Assembly (NCBI RefSeq): GCF_030815865.1
Contig: NZ_JAUSXI010000001.1
Coordinates: forward strand, 4,464,001-4,528,000
Source: Arthrobacter globiformis
Lineage (GTDB): Bacteria; Actinomycetota; Actinomycetes; Actinomycetales; Micrococcaceae
Direction of reading: 5' to 3'
DNA: 64,000 nucleotides
Position 1 is the first letter of the stretch. The number at the start of each line of letters is the position of its first letter. Under the pieces are notes generated by a model. The model did not search any database. It saw only the letters and a list, made by a program, of their open reading frames with translations, and was not told the origin of the DNA. Made by a program: the position numbers and the translations under genes. Of this stretch, positions 24,199-32,043 are shown piece after piece.

Positions 24199-25302
24199 AT
24201 GAAAGCCCGGAACACTCCGGGGGCAGGGGACGACGGCGACCCCGCTCCAGGCGCCAATGGCGGCGCCAAACCCAAGCGGACCACACGCAACATAGTTTTG
24301 GCCGTGCTGCTCGGGATTGCCCTGGTGGCCGGCGGCTTCCTGTTCAATCTGGCCCAGATCTGGAATACCCAGACAGCCAAGACGGAGATCAGCGCGGCCC
24401 CGGAAAGCCCCCCGCAGACAGCCACCTCCAAGCCCTCGCCCAGCAAACCGGTGAAGCCGGCGCCAAAACCGGTGAAGCCACCGCCCCCGCCCACGCTGCC
24501 GATGAACATCCTGCTCATCGGCAGCGATCACCGTAAAGGCGACGCCCCCACTCCCAACGGCCTGCCGAACCAGCGCTCGGACGTCCTTATTCTCGTGCAC
24601 CTCGCGGCCGACGGCAGACACGCCTACGGCATCTCGCTCATGCGCGACCTGTGGGTTCCGATCCCGGGGTACGGCGAGGCCAAGATCAACGCCTCGCTGG
24701 AGCAGGGCGGTATGCCGCTCGCTGTGAAAACAGTGGAATCGCTGTTCGGGCAGAAGATCCAGCACTCCGTCATGATTGATTTTGAAGGCTTCAGGGGAAT
24801 CACCGAGGCGCTCGGCGGCGTGGACGTGAACGTCCGGGAGGCCTTCACCTCCACGCACGACACGCACCAGCATTTTCCCGCCGGAGTGAACCGGCTCAAG
24901 GGCCAGCGCGCCCTCGAATTCGTCCGCGAACGCTACGCGTTTGCCGACGGTGACTTCCAGCGCGTCGAGAACCAGCAGCTTTTCCTGCGCTCGACGCTGG
25001 GCAAGCTGCTCTCCGCCCGCACCCTGGCGAACCCGGTAACGCTCTACAAGCTGGTCAGCACGGCGTCCAAGTACATTACGGTGGACAAGGGCCTCAATGC
25101 TGCAACGATGGCCAGCCTCGCCTACAGCCTGCGGAATGTCCAGGTGCAGGACGCGGTGTCCTTCACGCTTCCAACGGCGGGATTTGGGACCAGCACCGAC
25201 GGGCAGTCGATCATCCTGCCGGACTATGGCGCCATGGCCCAGGTTGGCGCGGCGCTGGGCAAGGACAGGATGGGGCAGTACGCTGCGACATTGGGGAAGT
25301 GA
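24199..25302 (+). CDS. LytR-CpsA-Psr (LCP) family wall-polymer ligase
   Basis: 367 residues. Cytosolic Arg/Lys-rich start, one membrane helix 31-50 (NIVLAVLLGIALVAGGFLF), a Pro/Lys spacer, then the LCP domain from about 105: ILLIGSDHRKG, RSDVLILVHL, SLMRDLWVPIPG, GGVDVNVREAF, GQRALEFVRERYAFADGDFQR. The Arg and Asp residues of RSD, RD and R-R-D are those that hold the polyprenyl pyrophosphate. LCP enzymes attach teichoic acid, arabinogalactan or capsule to peptidoglycan. Follows the tyrosine phosphatase by 54 bases. Confidence 0.94.
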   Translation: MKARNTPGAGDDGDPAPGANGGAKPKRTTRNIVLAVLLGIALVAGGFLFNLAQIWNTQTAKTEISAAPESPPQTATSKPSPSKPVKPAPKPVKPPPPPTLPMNILLIGSDHRKGDAPTPNGLPNQRSDVLILVHLAADGRHAYGISLMRDLWVPIPGYGEAKINASLEQGGMPLAVKTVESLFGQKIQHSVMIDFEGFRGITEALGGVDVNVREAFTSTHDTHQHFPAGVNRLKGQRALEFVRERYAFADGDFQRVENQQLFLRSTLGKLLSARTLANPVTLYKLVSTASKYITVDKGLNAATMASLAYSLRNVQVQDAVSFTLPTAGFGTSTDGQSIILPDYGAMAQVGAALGKDRMGQYAATLGK

Positions 25303-25327
25303 GACGTTCGGAAAATAAGGGGCATTT

Positions 25328-25492
25328 GTGAAAAAACTTCTTTGGATCATCGTTGCCGTCGCAGTGGCGTTTTTCATCATGGGCGCCGTCATCAAGGCGG
25401 TGGCCTTCCTGCTGTGGGTGGCGCCGGTCCTCCTGCTGGCAGCCGTGCTGGTGTTCTTCCTCAACCGGTCGGGCGGCAAACGCATCCCCTGA
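25328..25492 (+). CDS. Small two-helix membrane protein, 54 residues
   Basis: Starts with GTG at 25328 after AAGGGG at 25317-25322. KKLLWIIVAVAVAFFIMGAV and a second helix with LLWVAPVLLLAAVLVFFL end in NRSGGKRIP. Third codon positions are G/C-rich as in the neighbours. It lies 25 bases after the LCP gene and is probably its last co-transcribed partner. Too short for length-filtered gene finders. Its stop is the first base block of the 32-bp repeats at 25491. Confidence 0.6.
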   Translation: MKKLLWIIVAVAVAFFIMGAVIKAVAFLLWVAPVLLLAAVLVFFLNRSGGKRIP

Positions 25493-25600
25493 CGCCCCCT
25501 CAGGTCCTGCTGCCTGTTCCCCAACGCTTCCTCACGTCCTGCAGCGAATGCTCAAACGCTTCCTCACGTCCTGCATGTTTCGGGCCAACGCTTCCTCATC
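25491..25600 (+). repeat. Intergenic repeats with 32-bp period (about 3.5 units)
   Basis: Units start at 25491, 25523, 25555 and 25587, exactly 32 bases apart. The conserved part is AACGCTTCCTCACGTCCTGC (perfect at 25523 and 25555; CTCAGGTCCTGC at 25499; truncated after CTTCCTCA at 25587); the other dozen bases differ. The reverse complement of the same core, also with 32-base spacing, is at 57471-57527, and a relative at 56820-56914. Confidence 0.8.
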
Positions 25601-25742
25601 CGGTGATGGAGTGTGCGAAAAGGCCGACGAAAAGTGATCGTGCGTCCGGGGTTGAGCGGAGGGTGGTTACTTTGCTGACATTCCGGGTACGGCACGAGTA
25701 ACGTGAAAAATTCGCAGGCCTAGGCTGAACGGGAGTGCAATC

Positions 25743-26549
25743 GTGGGACAGAACGGAACCTCCGCTGACGGAACGCACAAGGATGCCCCGGTACCCGCAG
25801 CCTGGACCGCCGGCGCCGTGGAACTCATCCTGATCCGGCACGGTGAGAGCCAGGGCAACGTGGCCGCCACCGACGCAACGGTTTCCGGCGCCGAGGTGAT
25901 CGCGGTCCCGGCCCGTGACGCCGACGTCGAGCTTTCCTCCACAGGGCGGGAGCAGGTGACGGCCCTGGGCCGCGCGCTGGCGGCGGTCCCCGAGGGCCGG
26001 CGGCCCGACGTCGTCATCTCCTCCCCGTACATGCGCGCCTACCAGACGGCAGAGATCGCCGTGGAGACGGCGGGCTGGCCCGTCCCCGTCCGCTCGGACG
26101 AACGCCTCCGCGACCGCGAACTGGGCATCCTTGACATGCTCACCGCCTTTGGCGTGGAAACCCGGCTTCCTCAGGAAGCAGAACGACGGCGGTGGCTGGG
26201 CAAGTTCTATTACCGCCCGCCCGGCGGGGAATCCTGGGCGGACGTGGCACTGAGGCTTCGCTCCGTGATCGGGGAGCTCAACGCGCTGGGCAGCGGCCAC
26301 CGGGTGATGCTGGTCTGCCACGACGCCGTCGTCATGCTGTTCCGCTACATCCTCGAAGGCATGTCCGAACGGGAGCTCCTGGACGTGGCGGCCAGCACTC
26401 CGGTCCTGAACGCGTCGCTGACCCGCTATGTGCGACCGGACGGTGTGGGCCCGTGGACGCTGGACAGTTTCAACGTGGCCGACCACCTTATGGAGCAGGG
26501 CGTCGAAGTGACCGAACACTCCGGGGACGCCAATGTCCACCCGCGCTGA
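25743..26549 (+). CDS. Histidine phosphatase superfamily protein
   Basis: 268 residues from a GTG at 25743. LILIRHGESQGN (catalytic His 33) opens the fold after a 25-residue tail; SSPYMRAYQTAEI, ERLRDRELGILD and VMLVCHDAVVMLFRY supply the other phosphate-pocket Arg, the acid and second His. Phosphoglycerate-mutase-like enzymes hydrolyse small phosphorylated metabolites; the substrate cannot be told. Its end overlaps the NnrD gene by 17 bases, so the two are co-translated, which may hint at nucleotide or cofactor salvage. Confidence 0.92.
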   Translation: MGQNGTSADGTHKDAPVPAAWTAGAVELILIRHGESQGNVAATDATVSGAEVIAVPARDADVELSSTGREQVTALGRALAAVPEGRRPDVVISSPYMRAYQTAEIAVETAGWPVPVRSDERLRDRELGILDMLTAFGVETRLPQEAERRRWLGKFYYRPPGGESWADVALRLRSVIGELNALGSGHRVMLVCHDAVVMLFRYILEGMSERELLDVAASTPVLNASLTRYVRPDGVGPWTLDSFNVADHLMEQGVEVTEHSGDANVHPR

Positions 26550-27516
26550 GCCTGCCAGGGCGTCTGCCGCCGACAGTGCTGCCACCCTGATCACTCCGAC
26601 GCTGCTGCGGAGCTGGCCGCTGCCCTCGGCGGGATCCGACAAATACTCCCGTGGCGCAGTGCTGGTCATCGGCGGCGGGAGGCGCACTCCGGGTGCCGCA
26701 TTGCTCGCTGGCACCGCCGCACTGCGCGCCGGCGCCGGCCGGGTGACCCTGGCCGTAGCGGAGTCAGTGGCCGTTCAGCTGGCGGTGACGCTGCCGGAGG
26801 CAGGGGTGATCGGATTGCCCCAATCCGCTGGCGGTTCCGTGGGTGATGCCGGGCTGGAAAACCTGCTCGCGGACTTCGATGCTGCAGATGCCGTCCTGAT
26901 CGGCCCGGGACTGGACGACATCGATCAGACCGAGGCGCTCCTCCGCGCTCTGCTGCGGCATGAATCCTCCCGGGATCCGGGTGATGCTCCGACAGTTGTG
27001 CTCGATGCCTACGCCTTGGGCGCACTCCCCCGGCTGCTTGACCAACTGAGCCCTTGGGCGGGGCGGCTGATCCTCACGCCGAACCCCGCCGAGGCCGGGA
27101 TCCTGCTGGGCCGGGATACTGGGGATTTGGCGGCCGACGTCGTCGAGCTCGCCCGGAAGTACCGCGCGGTGGTGAGCTGCCAGGGCGTCATTGCCGGGCC
27201 TCCCGGCGTGGGAAACCCCGACGGCGACTCACCGGTAAACGGCTCCCCCGGCGTTGACTTCCCGGACACCGGAGACCACTGGGAAATCACCACCGGATAC
27301 GGCGGGCTGGGGACTTCCGGCAGCGGCGACATCCTGGCGGGTGCCATTGCCGGGCTCCGCGCACGGGGCACCAGCGACGCCCAAGCCGCCTGCTGGGGCA
27401 CGCACCTGCACGCCGCGGCAGGCGACAGGCTCGCCAGCCGGGTGGGCAGCCTGGGCTATCTGGCTCGGGAATTGGCTGACGAACTACCCCCGCTCATGAT
27501 GGAACTGGCCACGTAG
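26533..27516 (+). CDS. nnrD: ADP-dependent NAD(P)H-hydrate dehydratase
   Basis: 327 residues. Ribokinase-like CARKD fold: KYSRGAVLVIGGGRRTPGAA, AALRAGAGRVTLAV, DAVLIGPGL near 120, LILTPNPAEAGIL near 180 and the anion hole TTGYGGLGTSGSGDILAGAI near 255, with the catalytic Asp in GSGD. It repairs hydrated NAD(P)H at the expense of ADP. The epimerase domain often fused to it is absent; it must be elsewhere. A 25-residue Asp/Pro-rich insert (PPGVGNPDGDSPVNGSPG) interrupts the middle. Confidence 0.93.
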   Translation: MSTRAEPARASAADSAATLITPTLLRSWPLPSAGSDKYSRGAVLVIGGGRRTPGAALLAGTAALRAGAGRVTLAVAESVAVQLAVTLPEAGVIGLPQSAGGSVGDAGLENLLADFDAADAVLIGPGLDDIDQTEALLRALLRHESSRDPGDAPTVVLDAYALGALPRLLDQLSPWAGRLILTPNPAEAGILLGRDTGDLAADVVELARKYRAVVSCQGVIAGPPGVGNPDGDSPVNGSPGVDFPDTGDHWEITTGYGGLGTSGSGDILAGAIAGLRARGTSDAQAACWGTHLHAAAGDRLASRVGSLGYLARELADELPPLMMELAT

Positions 27517-27553
27517 CGGAGGCAGGCGCAGCCGGCGGGCCTCACCGGGTTTC

Positions 27554-27590
27554 GACAGGCTCAACCGGCGGAGACAGGCTCAACCGGCGG
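27554..27590 (+). repeat. Two copies of an 18-bp REP-like element
   Basis: GACAGGCTCAACCGGCGG at 27554-27571 and again at 27573-27590, between nnrD and the convergent solute-binding protein gene. A related form, GGCAAGCTCAACCAGCGG, is at 48475-48492. This is the dispersed REP-like family common in Arthrobacter-type genomes. Confidence 0.65.
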
Positions 27591-27591
27591 C

Positions 27592-29010
27592 TCATTTCAG
27601 TGACTTCAGGATAGACCGGAGGGACGTGGCGGCCTTGGTGGCAGCGGCCTGCGGCTCGGCCCGGCCCGCTGCAACGTCGCTGACGGCATTGGCTATTGGC
27701 AGTTCGTTCATAGCGGCACCGGCAAGGTCGCCGTGGCCCTGCACAATCCCCCAGTGCTCCAGGTCTCCGGAGCCCTGCAGCACGGTGGCGAGAACGTCCT
27801 TTCCGTAGATGCTGCCGAACCGCTCGGTCCTTCCCGTTGCCACGGGAATGGACATCCAGGCCTCCGCGTACTCGGCCGGATTTGCAGCACTGCCCAAGCG
27901 CACCGGAACCCGCTCCTCCGGGGCAATTGCAAGCCACTCGGCATAGCCATCGGTCAGGAAGTACTCCACGAACCGGCGGGCAGGTTCGGTGTCCGAATCA
28001 GCTGTCACGGTCCACGAGATCACTTCGCCGAAGTGCGCCGGCCGCTGCCCGTCTGGCCCCTGGAGGCCGGCAGCTACCCCGGTGTTCCGCGCCAGGAACA
28101 GCGGGTCTTTGCTGCATTCGGGGCAACCGGGTCGGGCGTCAACACGCGCGCCGGCCAACTCGTCCAGCATGTGCGTCGGCCAGATGGCCATGGCGGCCTT
28201 ACCGGCGAAGTATGCGGCCCGCACCGAATCAATGTCCTGGATGCCAGGCCTGGAGTAGTCCTTGAGCAGGTCGCGGTAGAAGGCGAGCGCCGCCACGCAC
28301 TGCGGGCTGTCGAACGTGATGCGGCCCTTGGCATCGACCATCTCGCAGCCGTTGCCCTGTGCAATGTGTTCAAAGGACTGCTGCGTGAAAGCCTGACCGG
28401 TCTTGTTGGCCGCGACAATGCCTGCCAGTTCCGGGGAATTGAGCTGCTTGGCTGCGGCAATGATGTCCCCGTACGTCCGGGGGGCCTTCAATCCAGCCTT
28501 GGCGAAGAGGTCCTTGCGGTAATAGAGCAGCTGCTGCCAGGCGGAGCCGGGAACGGCCAACTGGTGGCCGTTTTCGCGTGTCAGTTCGAGTGCCCGGGCG
28601 GTCCACGTTTCTTCCCCGAGGCTTTGCACTATGGCTGCATTTGTCTTGTAGTCGATATGTTTCGCGGCCGCTATGGTCTGGACCTGCCCCAGCGACAGGG
28701 AAGTCATCACGTCGGGAAGGTCACCCGAAGCGGCCGAGGACGTCAAGACCTGGTTGAAGCGGTGCGGGGGCACACCCACAAGGTCAGCCTTGATGCCTGT
28801 CGCCGCGGTGAAATCCTCGATGACGACCCGAAGCTTGGCCATGCGGTCCGGAAGCGTCTCTGTGGTCCAGACCGTGATGTTGTGGTGGTCGGCGTCCGGG
28901 CTGGGTGCGGGTGGTTGACCGTTGCCGGGAGTGCAGGACACCAAGAAGGCCGCCGCCAAGGACACCGCCGCTAGAACGCCCGCCCTGACATGGCCTCTGG
29001 TCCTATTCAC
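27592..29010 (-). CDS. ABC-type extracellular solute-binding lipoprotein (sugar type)
   Basis: 472 residues from the GTG at 29010; AGGAG seven bases before it decides against the ATG 13 codons upstream. Signal peptide ends in VSC, lipid Cys 26. Family-1 binding-protein features: ITVWTTETLPDRM, GIKADLVGVPPHRF, LPDVMTSLSLGQ, AVPGSAWQQLLYYRKDLF, YFAGKAAMAIWPTHML. Normally such genes lie beside two permease genes; none is within 1.4 kb on either side, so it either serves a distant transporter or has a sensor role. One extra Cys pair (GCPEC) is unusual. Confidence 0.9.
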   Translation of the reverse strand: MNRTRGHVRAGVLAAVSLAAAFLVSCTPGNGQPPAPSPDADHHNITVWTTETLPDRMAKLRVVIEDFTAATGIKADLVGVPPHRFNQVLTSSAASGDLPDVMTSLSLGQVQTIAAAKHIDYKTNAAIVQSLGEETWTARALELTRENGHQLAVPGSAWQQLLYYRKDLFAKAGLKAPRTYGDIIAAAKQLNSPELAGIVAANKTGQAFTQQSFEHIAQGNGCEMVDAKGRITFDSPQCVAALAFYRDLLKDYSRPGIQDIDSVRAAYFAGKAAMAIWPTHMLDELAGARVDARPGCPECSKDPLFLARNTGVAAGLQGPDGQRPAHFGEVISWTVTADSDTEPARRFVEYFLTDGYAEWLAIAPEERVPVRLGSAANPAEYAEAWMSIPVATGRTERFGSIYGKDVLATVLQGSGDLEHWGIVQGHGDLAGAAMNELPIANAVSDVAAGRAEPQAAATKAATSLRSILKSLK

Positions 29011-29161
29011 CTGGCGCTCCTGCCAAACGGTGCCGCAGTATGAATGCACGCCGGGCGACGAACCCCGCGCACAACTAGGAGACCTGTGTCATAAGCGTAT
29101 CCAATTGCTCCGCGGCTGTCAGTAGGGCGGGGCTTCCGCGGCGCACAGGGCGCACATGAAG

Positions 29162-29195
29162 GGACGGCCCCCGCTCGTTGAGCCGGAGGCCGTCC
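29162..29195 (+). terminator. Hairpin in the 29 kb intergenic region
   Basis: GGACGGCC at 29162-29169 pairs with GGCCGTCC at 29188-29195 across an 18-base loop. It is 152 bases or more from either gene, so its role as terminator is unsure. Confidence 0.3.
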
Positions 29196-29336
29196 GCGAG
29201 AGGATCCGGATGCTGCTGCCGTGCGCTATTTGGCGCGGTGGCGTGCTCCCGGGCTAACCGCCCCTTCTGGCAGCCAATTTAAAGCCCCGGGTCCTCCCGT
29301 TCTCCGCCAGCTGCATCGGCTGGCCGTAGATGTTTT

Positions 29337-29479
29337 ATAGCACCCCGCCCATTCCGCCACAAGGGTTCGGCCGCGGATTTTTTCCTTGCGGATATCCGGC
29401 CGTTTGGGGCAGGGATTCGGGACGTACGACGGCGGCCGGCCGGCTGTTCCGGCGGCGTCTCCGCCGGGTGGGGTGCTAT
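29337..29479 (+). repeat. Long-range inverted repeat enclosing structured GC-rich DNA
   Basis: Arms of 14 bases with one mismatch, 29337-29350 and 29466-29479, 115 bases apart. Inside are further inverted blocks (CGGCCG at 29369 and again at 29399; GGCGGCGTCTCCGCC near 29451). No open frame uses the interval convincingly. Confidence 0.4.
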
Positions 29480-29567
29480 TGCTCGGCCCGGCAGGGCGGG
29501 AGTATTTTAAGCGTGGGATTGAGCTCAAGCAGCAGGGCACCGATGCCCCCTTACCAGGAGCACGTCA

Positions 29568-29990
29568 ATGACGACCATCTCCAACGCCCAACTGCCCGGC
29601 GAAGCGCAGCGTCCCTCCGGCGACCCCTTGTGGTGTTCCGAGTGCCAGACGGATGTACACCTGATCGTCGAATCGATCGAGGCCCTTCATCCCCCTCAGG
29701 ACGGCCTAGTGGACGTGTCCTACACTTGCATCGAATGCGACAACTTCTATGCCCACCCGGCCGGCGTCCACGACGTGGCAGGTGTGTTGAACCGTCACGG
29801 CCAGCTGATGGGTGTGCTGCAATTCGGCGGCGAATACTTCCACTGCGGCGCGCCGATGACGTCGCTCAGCTCGGGAACCAGCAGCATCGCCGGCTCAGAG
29901 CTGGGCCGCCACCGCACCATACACGACGTGCATCTGCCCACCCGGCTGCTGCACTGCGCCTGCGGGTTCCAGATGGAAGTGCCGGACTGA
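29568..29990 (+). CDS. Zinc-ribbon-like hypothetical protein
   Basis: 140 residues; AGGAG at 29551-29555 precedes the ATG. Cysteines are paired: C23-x2-C26 (LWCSECQTD), C54-x2-C57 (YTCIECDNFY), then C93 (YFHCGAP) and C130/C132 (LLHCACGFQ), enough for one or two zinc sites. His residues (HPAGVHD, GRHRTIHD) are also frequent. I do not recognise a named family. Probably a cytosolic metal-binding protein or nucleic-acid binder. Followed by the inverted repeat at 30016. Confidence 0.75.
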   Translation: MTTISNAQLPGEAQRPSGDPLWCSECQTDVHLIVESIEALHPPQDGLVDVSYTCIECDNFYAHPAGVHDVAGVLNRHGQLMGVLQFGGEYFHCGAPMTSLSSGTSSIAGSELGRHRTIHDVHLPTRLLHCACGFQMEVPD

Positions 29991-30015
29991 ACAAAAGACC
30001 CGCACTGAAGGGACA

Positions 30016-30087
30016 CCCGAGTTTTTGTACAGATAATGGGCGCTAGGTGCCACTTTGGAGCCATTATCTGTACACAAAAACTCGGGG
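30016..30087 (+). repeat. 24-bp inverted repeat between zinc-ribbon and CBS genes
   Basis: CCCGAGTTTTTGTACAGATA at 30016-30035, continuing ATGG to 30039, pairs with 30061-30087; the right arm has two extra bases (CA) after TGTACA. The loop is 21 bases. It is much richer in A/T than its surroundings and its ends carry CCCGAG/CTCGGG. Could be a bidirectional terminator or a mobile-element remnant. Confidence 0.7.
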
Positions 30088-30150
30088 CAGGTTGGCAGAA
30101 AGCGGCGGCAGCCCGCCGTCGTCCGAGCAACTAAGGTGAGGAGAACGGCA

Positions 30151-30567
30151 ATGTCCATCTTGGCACGCGACATCATGACCGGCGGGGCAGAGTGCATCGG
30201 CGCCAACGAAAGCCTGGAGCAGGCGGCCAGGAAGATGAAGGACCTCGACGTTGGTTCCCTCCCGATCTGCGGCGAAGACAACCGGCTCAAGGGCATGCTC
30301 ACCGACCGGGATATCGTGGTCCGCTGTCTGGCTGAAGGCGGCGACCCCAAGAGCACCAAGGCGGGCGATCTCGCGGAGGGCAAACCGGTGACCATCGGCG
30401 CCGACGACACGGTCGACGAAGCCATCAGGACCATGCAGCAGCACCAGGTGCGCAGGTTGCCGGTCATTGACGGCCACGACCTGATCGGAATGCTCAGCCA
30501 GGCAGACATTGCCAGGAACTACCCGGAGGACCGGGTGGGCGAACTGGTGGAGTTCATCTCCTACTGA
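30151..30567 (+). CDS. CBS-pair domain protein
   Basis: 138 residues from the ATG at 30151 (GAGGAG 8 bases upstream); the longer open frame would include the inverted repeat. Two CBS motifs: ARDIMTGGAECIGANESLEQ...VGSLPICGED...GMLTDRDIV (1-65) and KPVTIGADDTVDEAIRTM...VRRLPVIDGHDLIGMLSQADI (70-125), nothing else. Stand-alone CBS pairs of this type (Hrp1-like) bind adenine nucleotides and accumulate under hypoxia or dormancy. The stop overlaps the stop of the convergent FRG gene by seven bases. Confidence 0.93.
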   Translation: MSILARDIMTGGAECIGANESLEQAARKMKDLDVGSLPICGEDNRLKGMLTDRDIVVRCLAEGGDPKSTKAGDLAEGKPVTIGADDTVDEAIRTMQQHQVRRLPVIDGHDLIGMLSQADIARNYPEDRVGELVEFISY

Positions 30568-31484
30568 GCGCCGGAGTCCGTGTCGGGCTGCCCGTCGCCG
30601 GCATCAGCAGGCTCGGGTTCGGCAGGCTGGGGTTCGGCAGGCTCGGTGGGCGAAATCTGGGCATCCGGGTACACCTGCTCGGGGCGGTCGCCGTAATACC
30701 GGGCGAGCCAGCGGCACAGCCCGTCGAGGCCGGGAAACAGCACACGTTCGGTGACGTTGGCCTGGTCCAGGTGATTCCGGATGGCCCATTTCAACTCAGC
30801 CGGAAACACCACCTTGCGGTACAGCTCCGGATGCTCCGCGAGCCAGTCCGCCAGCGAAGCCTCCGGATCCGTCATGATCGAGAACACGGCGGACTGGTTG
30901 ACGATCCGGTCATCCAGCGACGGCGGTTCGAAGAACAGCGGGACGCCGCCGCCGTCGTCGGACCTGTATTCATCGAAGTCTTCCAGCGACTCAGCGGCAG
31001 CGGTGAGGATCTCGGTGGTGAACAGGCCGTGGCCCAGCGGCTCCACATGGGTGCGCAGGCCAGACGGCAGCAGCTCGTGCGCCGCCACGTAGTCCACGCA
31101 CCAAACCACGCCGGGCCGCCCGAAGCCCCGCAGGTTCGAGGTGGCGAAGTGGAGCGCGACATACGGGGAGAACGTCCAGTCGAGCAGGCGGGTGGGAAGT
31201 CCGTGGTGCTGCGCAACGCTGAGCCAGTTCCAGAGCGAATCCCCGGGCGTGGCATTCCGGTGGGCGTACTTCTTGAAATTGCGCAGCAGGTGCTGCTCCA
31301 GGCCGCCGGCGGCTTCTGCCTGCAGCCTGGCGAGGCCGGTCTCCAGCGGATAATCATCGGAGGAGAGGCCGCGGTAGGCGATGTTGATGCGGTACTTGGC
31401 CTCTGACGGCTGCCACTGGTCCTGGGTCAGGGCAAAGATCAGCTCCTGAAGATCTCCCACCTGGACTTCCTGTCCGTTTCCCAC
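30561..31484 (-). CDS. FRG domain protein
   Basis: 307 residues from a GTG at 31484. The FRG domain is clear: INIAYRGLSSDDYPLETGL (about 34-52) and WLSVAQHHGLPTRLLDW (87-103) followed by SPYVALHFATS. The rest (PGVVWCVDYVAAHELLP, DRIVNQSAVFSIM) continues the fold to about 265; the last 40 residues are Glu/Pro repeats (TEPAEPQPAEPEPA). FRG proteins are of uncertain activity and have been linked to toxin and phage-defence contexts; here there is no companion defence gene. Confidence 0.88.
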   Translation of the reverse strand: MGNGQEVQVGDLQELIFALTQDQWQPSEAKYRINIAYRGLSSDDYPLETGLARLQAEAAGGLEQHLLRNFKKYAHRNATPGDSLWNWLSVAQHHGLPTRLLDWTFSPYVALHFATSNLRGFGRPGVVWCVDYVAAHELLPSGLRTHVEPLGHGLFTTEILTAAAESLEDFDEYRSDDGGGVPLFFEPPSLDDRIVNQSAVFSIMTDPEASLADWLAEHPELYRKVVFPAELKWAIRNHLDQANVTERVLFPGLDGLCRWLARYYGDRPEQVYPDAQISPTEPAEPQPAEPEPADAGDGQPDTDSGAQ

Positions 31485-31540
31485 AGAACCGCCTTTTGGA
31501 CTGGCGCCAACACAACTTGCGCTGGGTACTTATCTTCAGA

Positions 31541-31558
31541 TACTAATCATGCTTACTA
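31541..31558 (+). promoter_or_regulatory. Putative operator, TACTAA-N6-TTACTA
   Basis: TACTAA TCATGC TTACTA, one mismatch from the perfect palindrome, 37 bases before the ATG at 31595. It also shares upstream GTACTTA and AGAT blocks with the site at 6332-6372. Confidence 0.55.
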
Positions 31559-31594
31559 TATGCATGCCAGCATCGGACAACCGCAGGAGAATCT

Positions 31595-31963
31595 ATGCGC
31601 AGAGTGCTTGCCACTTTCACCGCCGTGCTTGCCCTTGCCGGTGCCGGGCTTTCGCTTGCTGCGCCGTCGTATGCAGGGCCATTTGCGACGGCCGCAACAG
31701 CGGCAGTCCACGCCGGGGCAGTTCAAGCTGTCACGGTCCAGACGGGCACGTCCGATGCAGCCGGAACGCCGGCGCCCACCGGAACGTCGTCCCCGTCCGC
31801 AACCCCGTCGGAACCTCCGGCCAACCCAGGCACAGGAGAACCGGCCGAATCGGAAGCCAACCGCCTCGACTACGCCCCGTACGTCATCGCGGCGGTGTTG
31901 ATTATCACCCTGATCATCATCTTTGTCTGGCGACGCCGCCGCGGGAACAAAACCGTGGTCTAA
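31595..31963 (+). CDS. Small exported protein with C-terminal membrane anchor
   Basis: 122 residues; CAGGAGA 9 bases before the ATG. Signal peptide 1-27 (FTAVLALAGAGLSLAAPSYA, cut after AYA-like SYA), an Ala/Val-rich segment, a Ser/Thr/Pro spacer about 50-85, and a helix YAPYVIAAVLIITLIIIFVW followed by RRRRGNK. No LPxTG-type motif. So a small protein displayed between membrane and wall. It has its own palindrome-bearing promoter and is followed by a DUF4383 gene. Confidence 0.75.
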   Translation: MRRVLATFTAVLALAGAGLSLAAPSYAGPFATAATAAVHAGAVQAVTVQTGTSDAAGTPAPTGTSSPSATPSEPPANPGTGEPAESEANRLDYAPYVIAAVLIITLIIIFVWRRRRGNKTVV

Positions 31964-32043
31964 GCGCCGCCGAGAACGGGCTTCCTTAACAGGGCACATC
32001 ACAGTAGCCGTTTCACCAAAATTCCAACTAAGGAGTAGGCGCC

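Larger units (their letters stand above)
29011..29567. other. Gene-free structured intergenic region
   Basis: 557 bases between the binding-protein gene (leftward) and a rightward zinc-ribbon gene. It holds a hairpin at 29162-29195 (GGACGGCC/GGCCGTCC) and a long-range inverted repeat ATAGCACCCCGCCC (29337-29350) with GGGTGGGGTGCTAT (29466-29479) enclosing further self-complementary GC blocks. Short open frames here have no ribosome binding site. Could be a leader or small RNA, or two promoters with REP-like DNA. Confidence 0.45.

Noticed and set aside
23941..25524. 527-codon minus-strand open frame
   Set aside because: Antisense to the LCP and phosphatase genes; composition is that of a shadow frame.
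25491..25600. CRISPR array
   Set aside because: Units recur every 32 bases with no room for separate spacers of normal length, few copies, and no cas genes.
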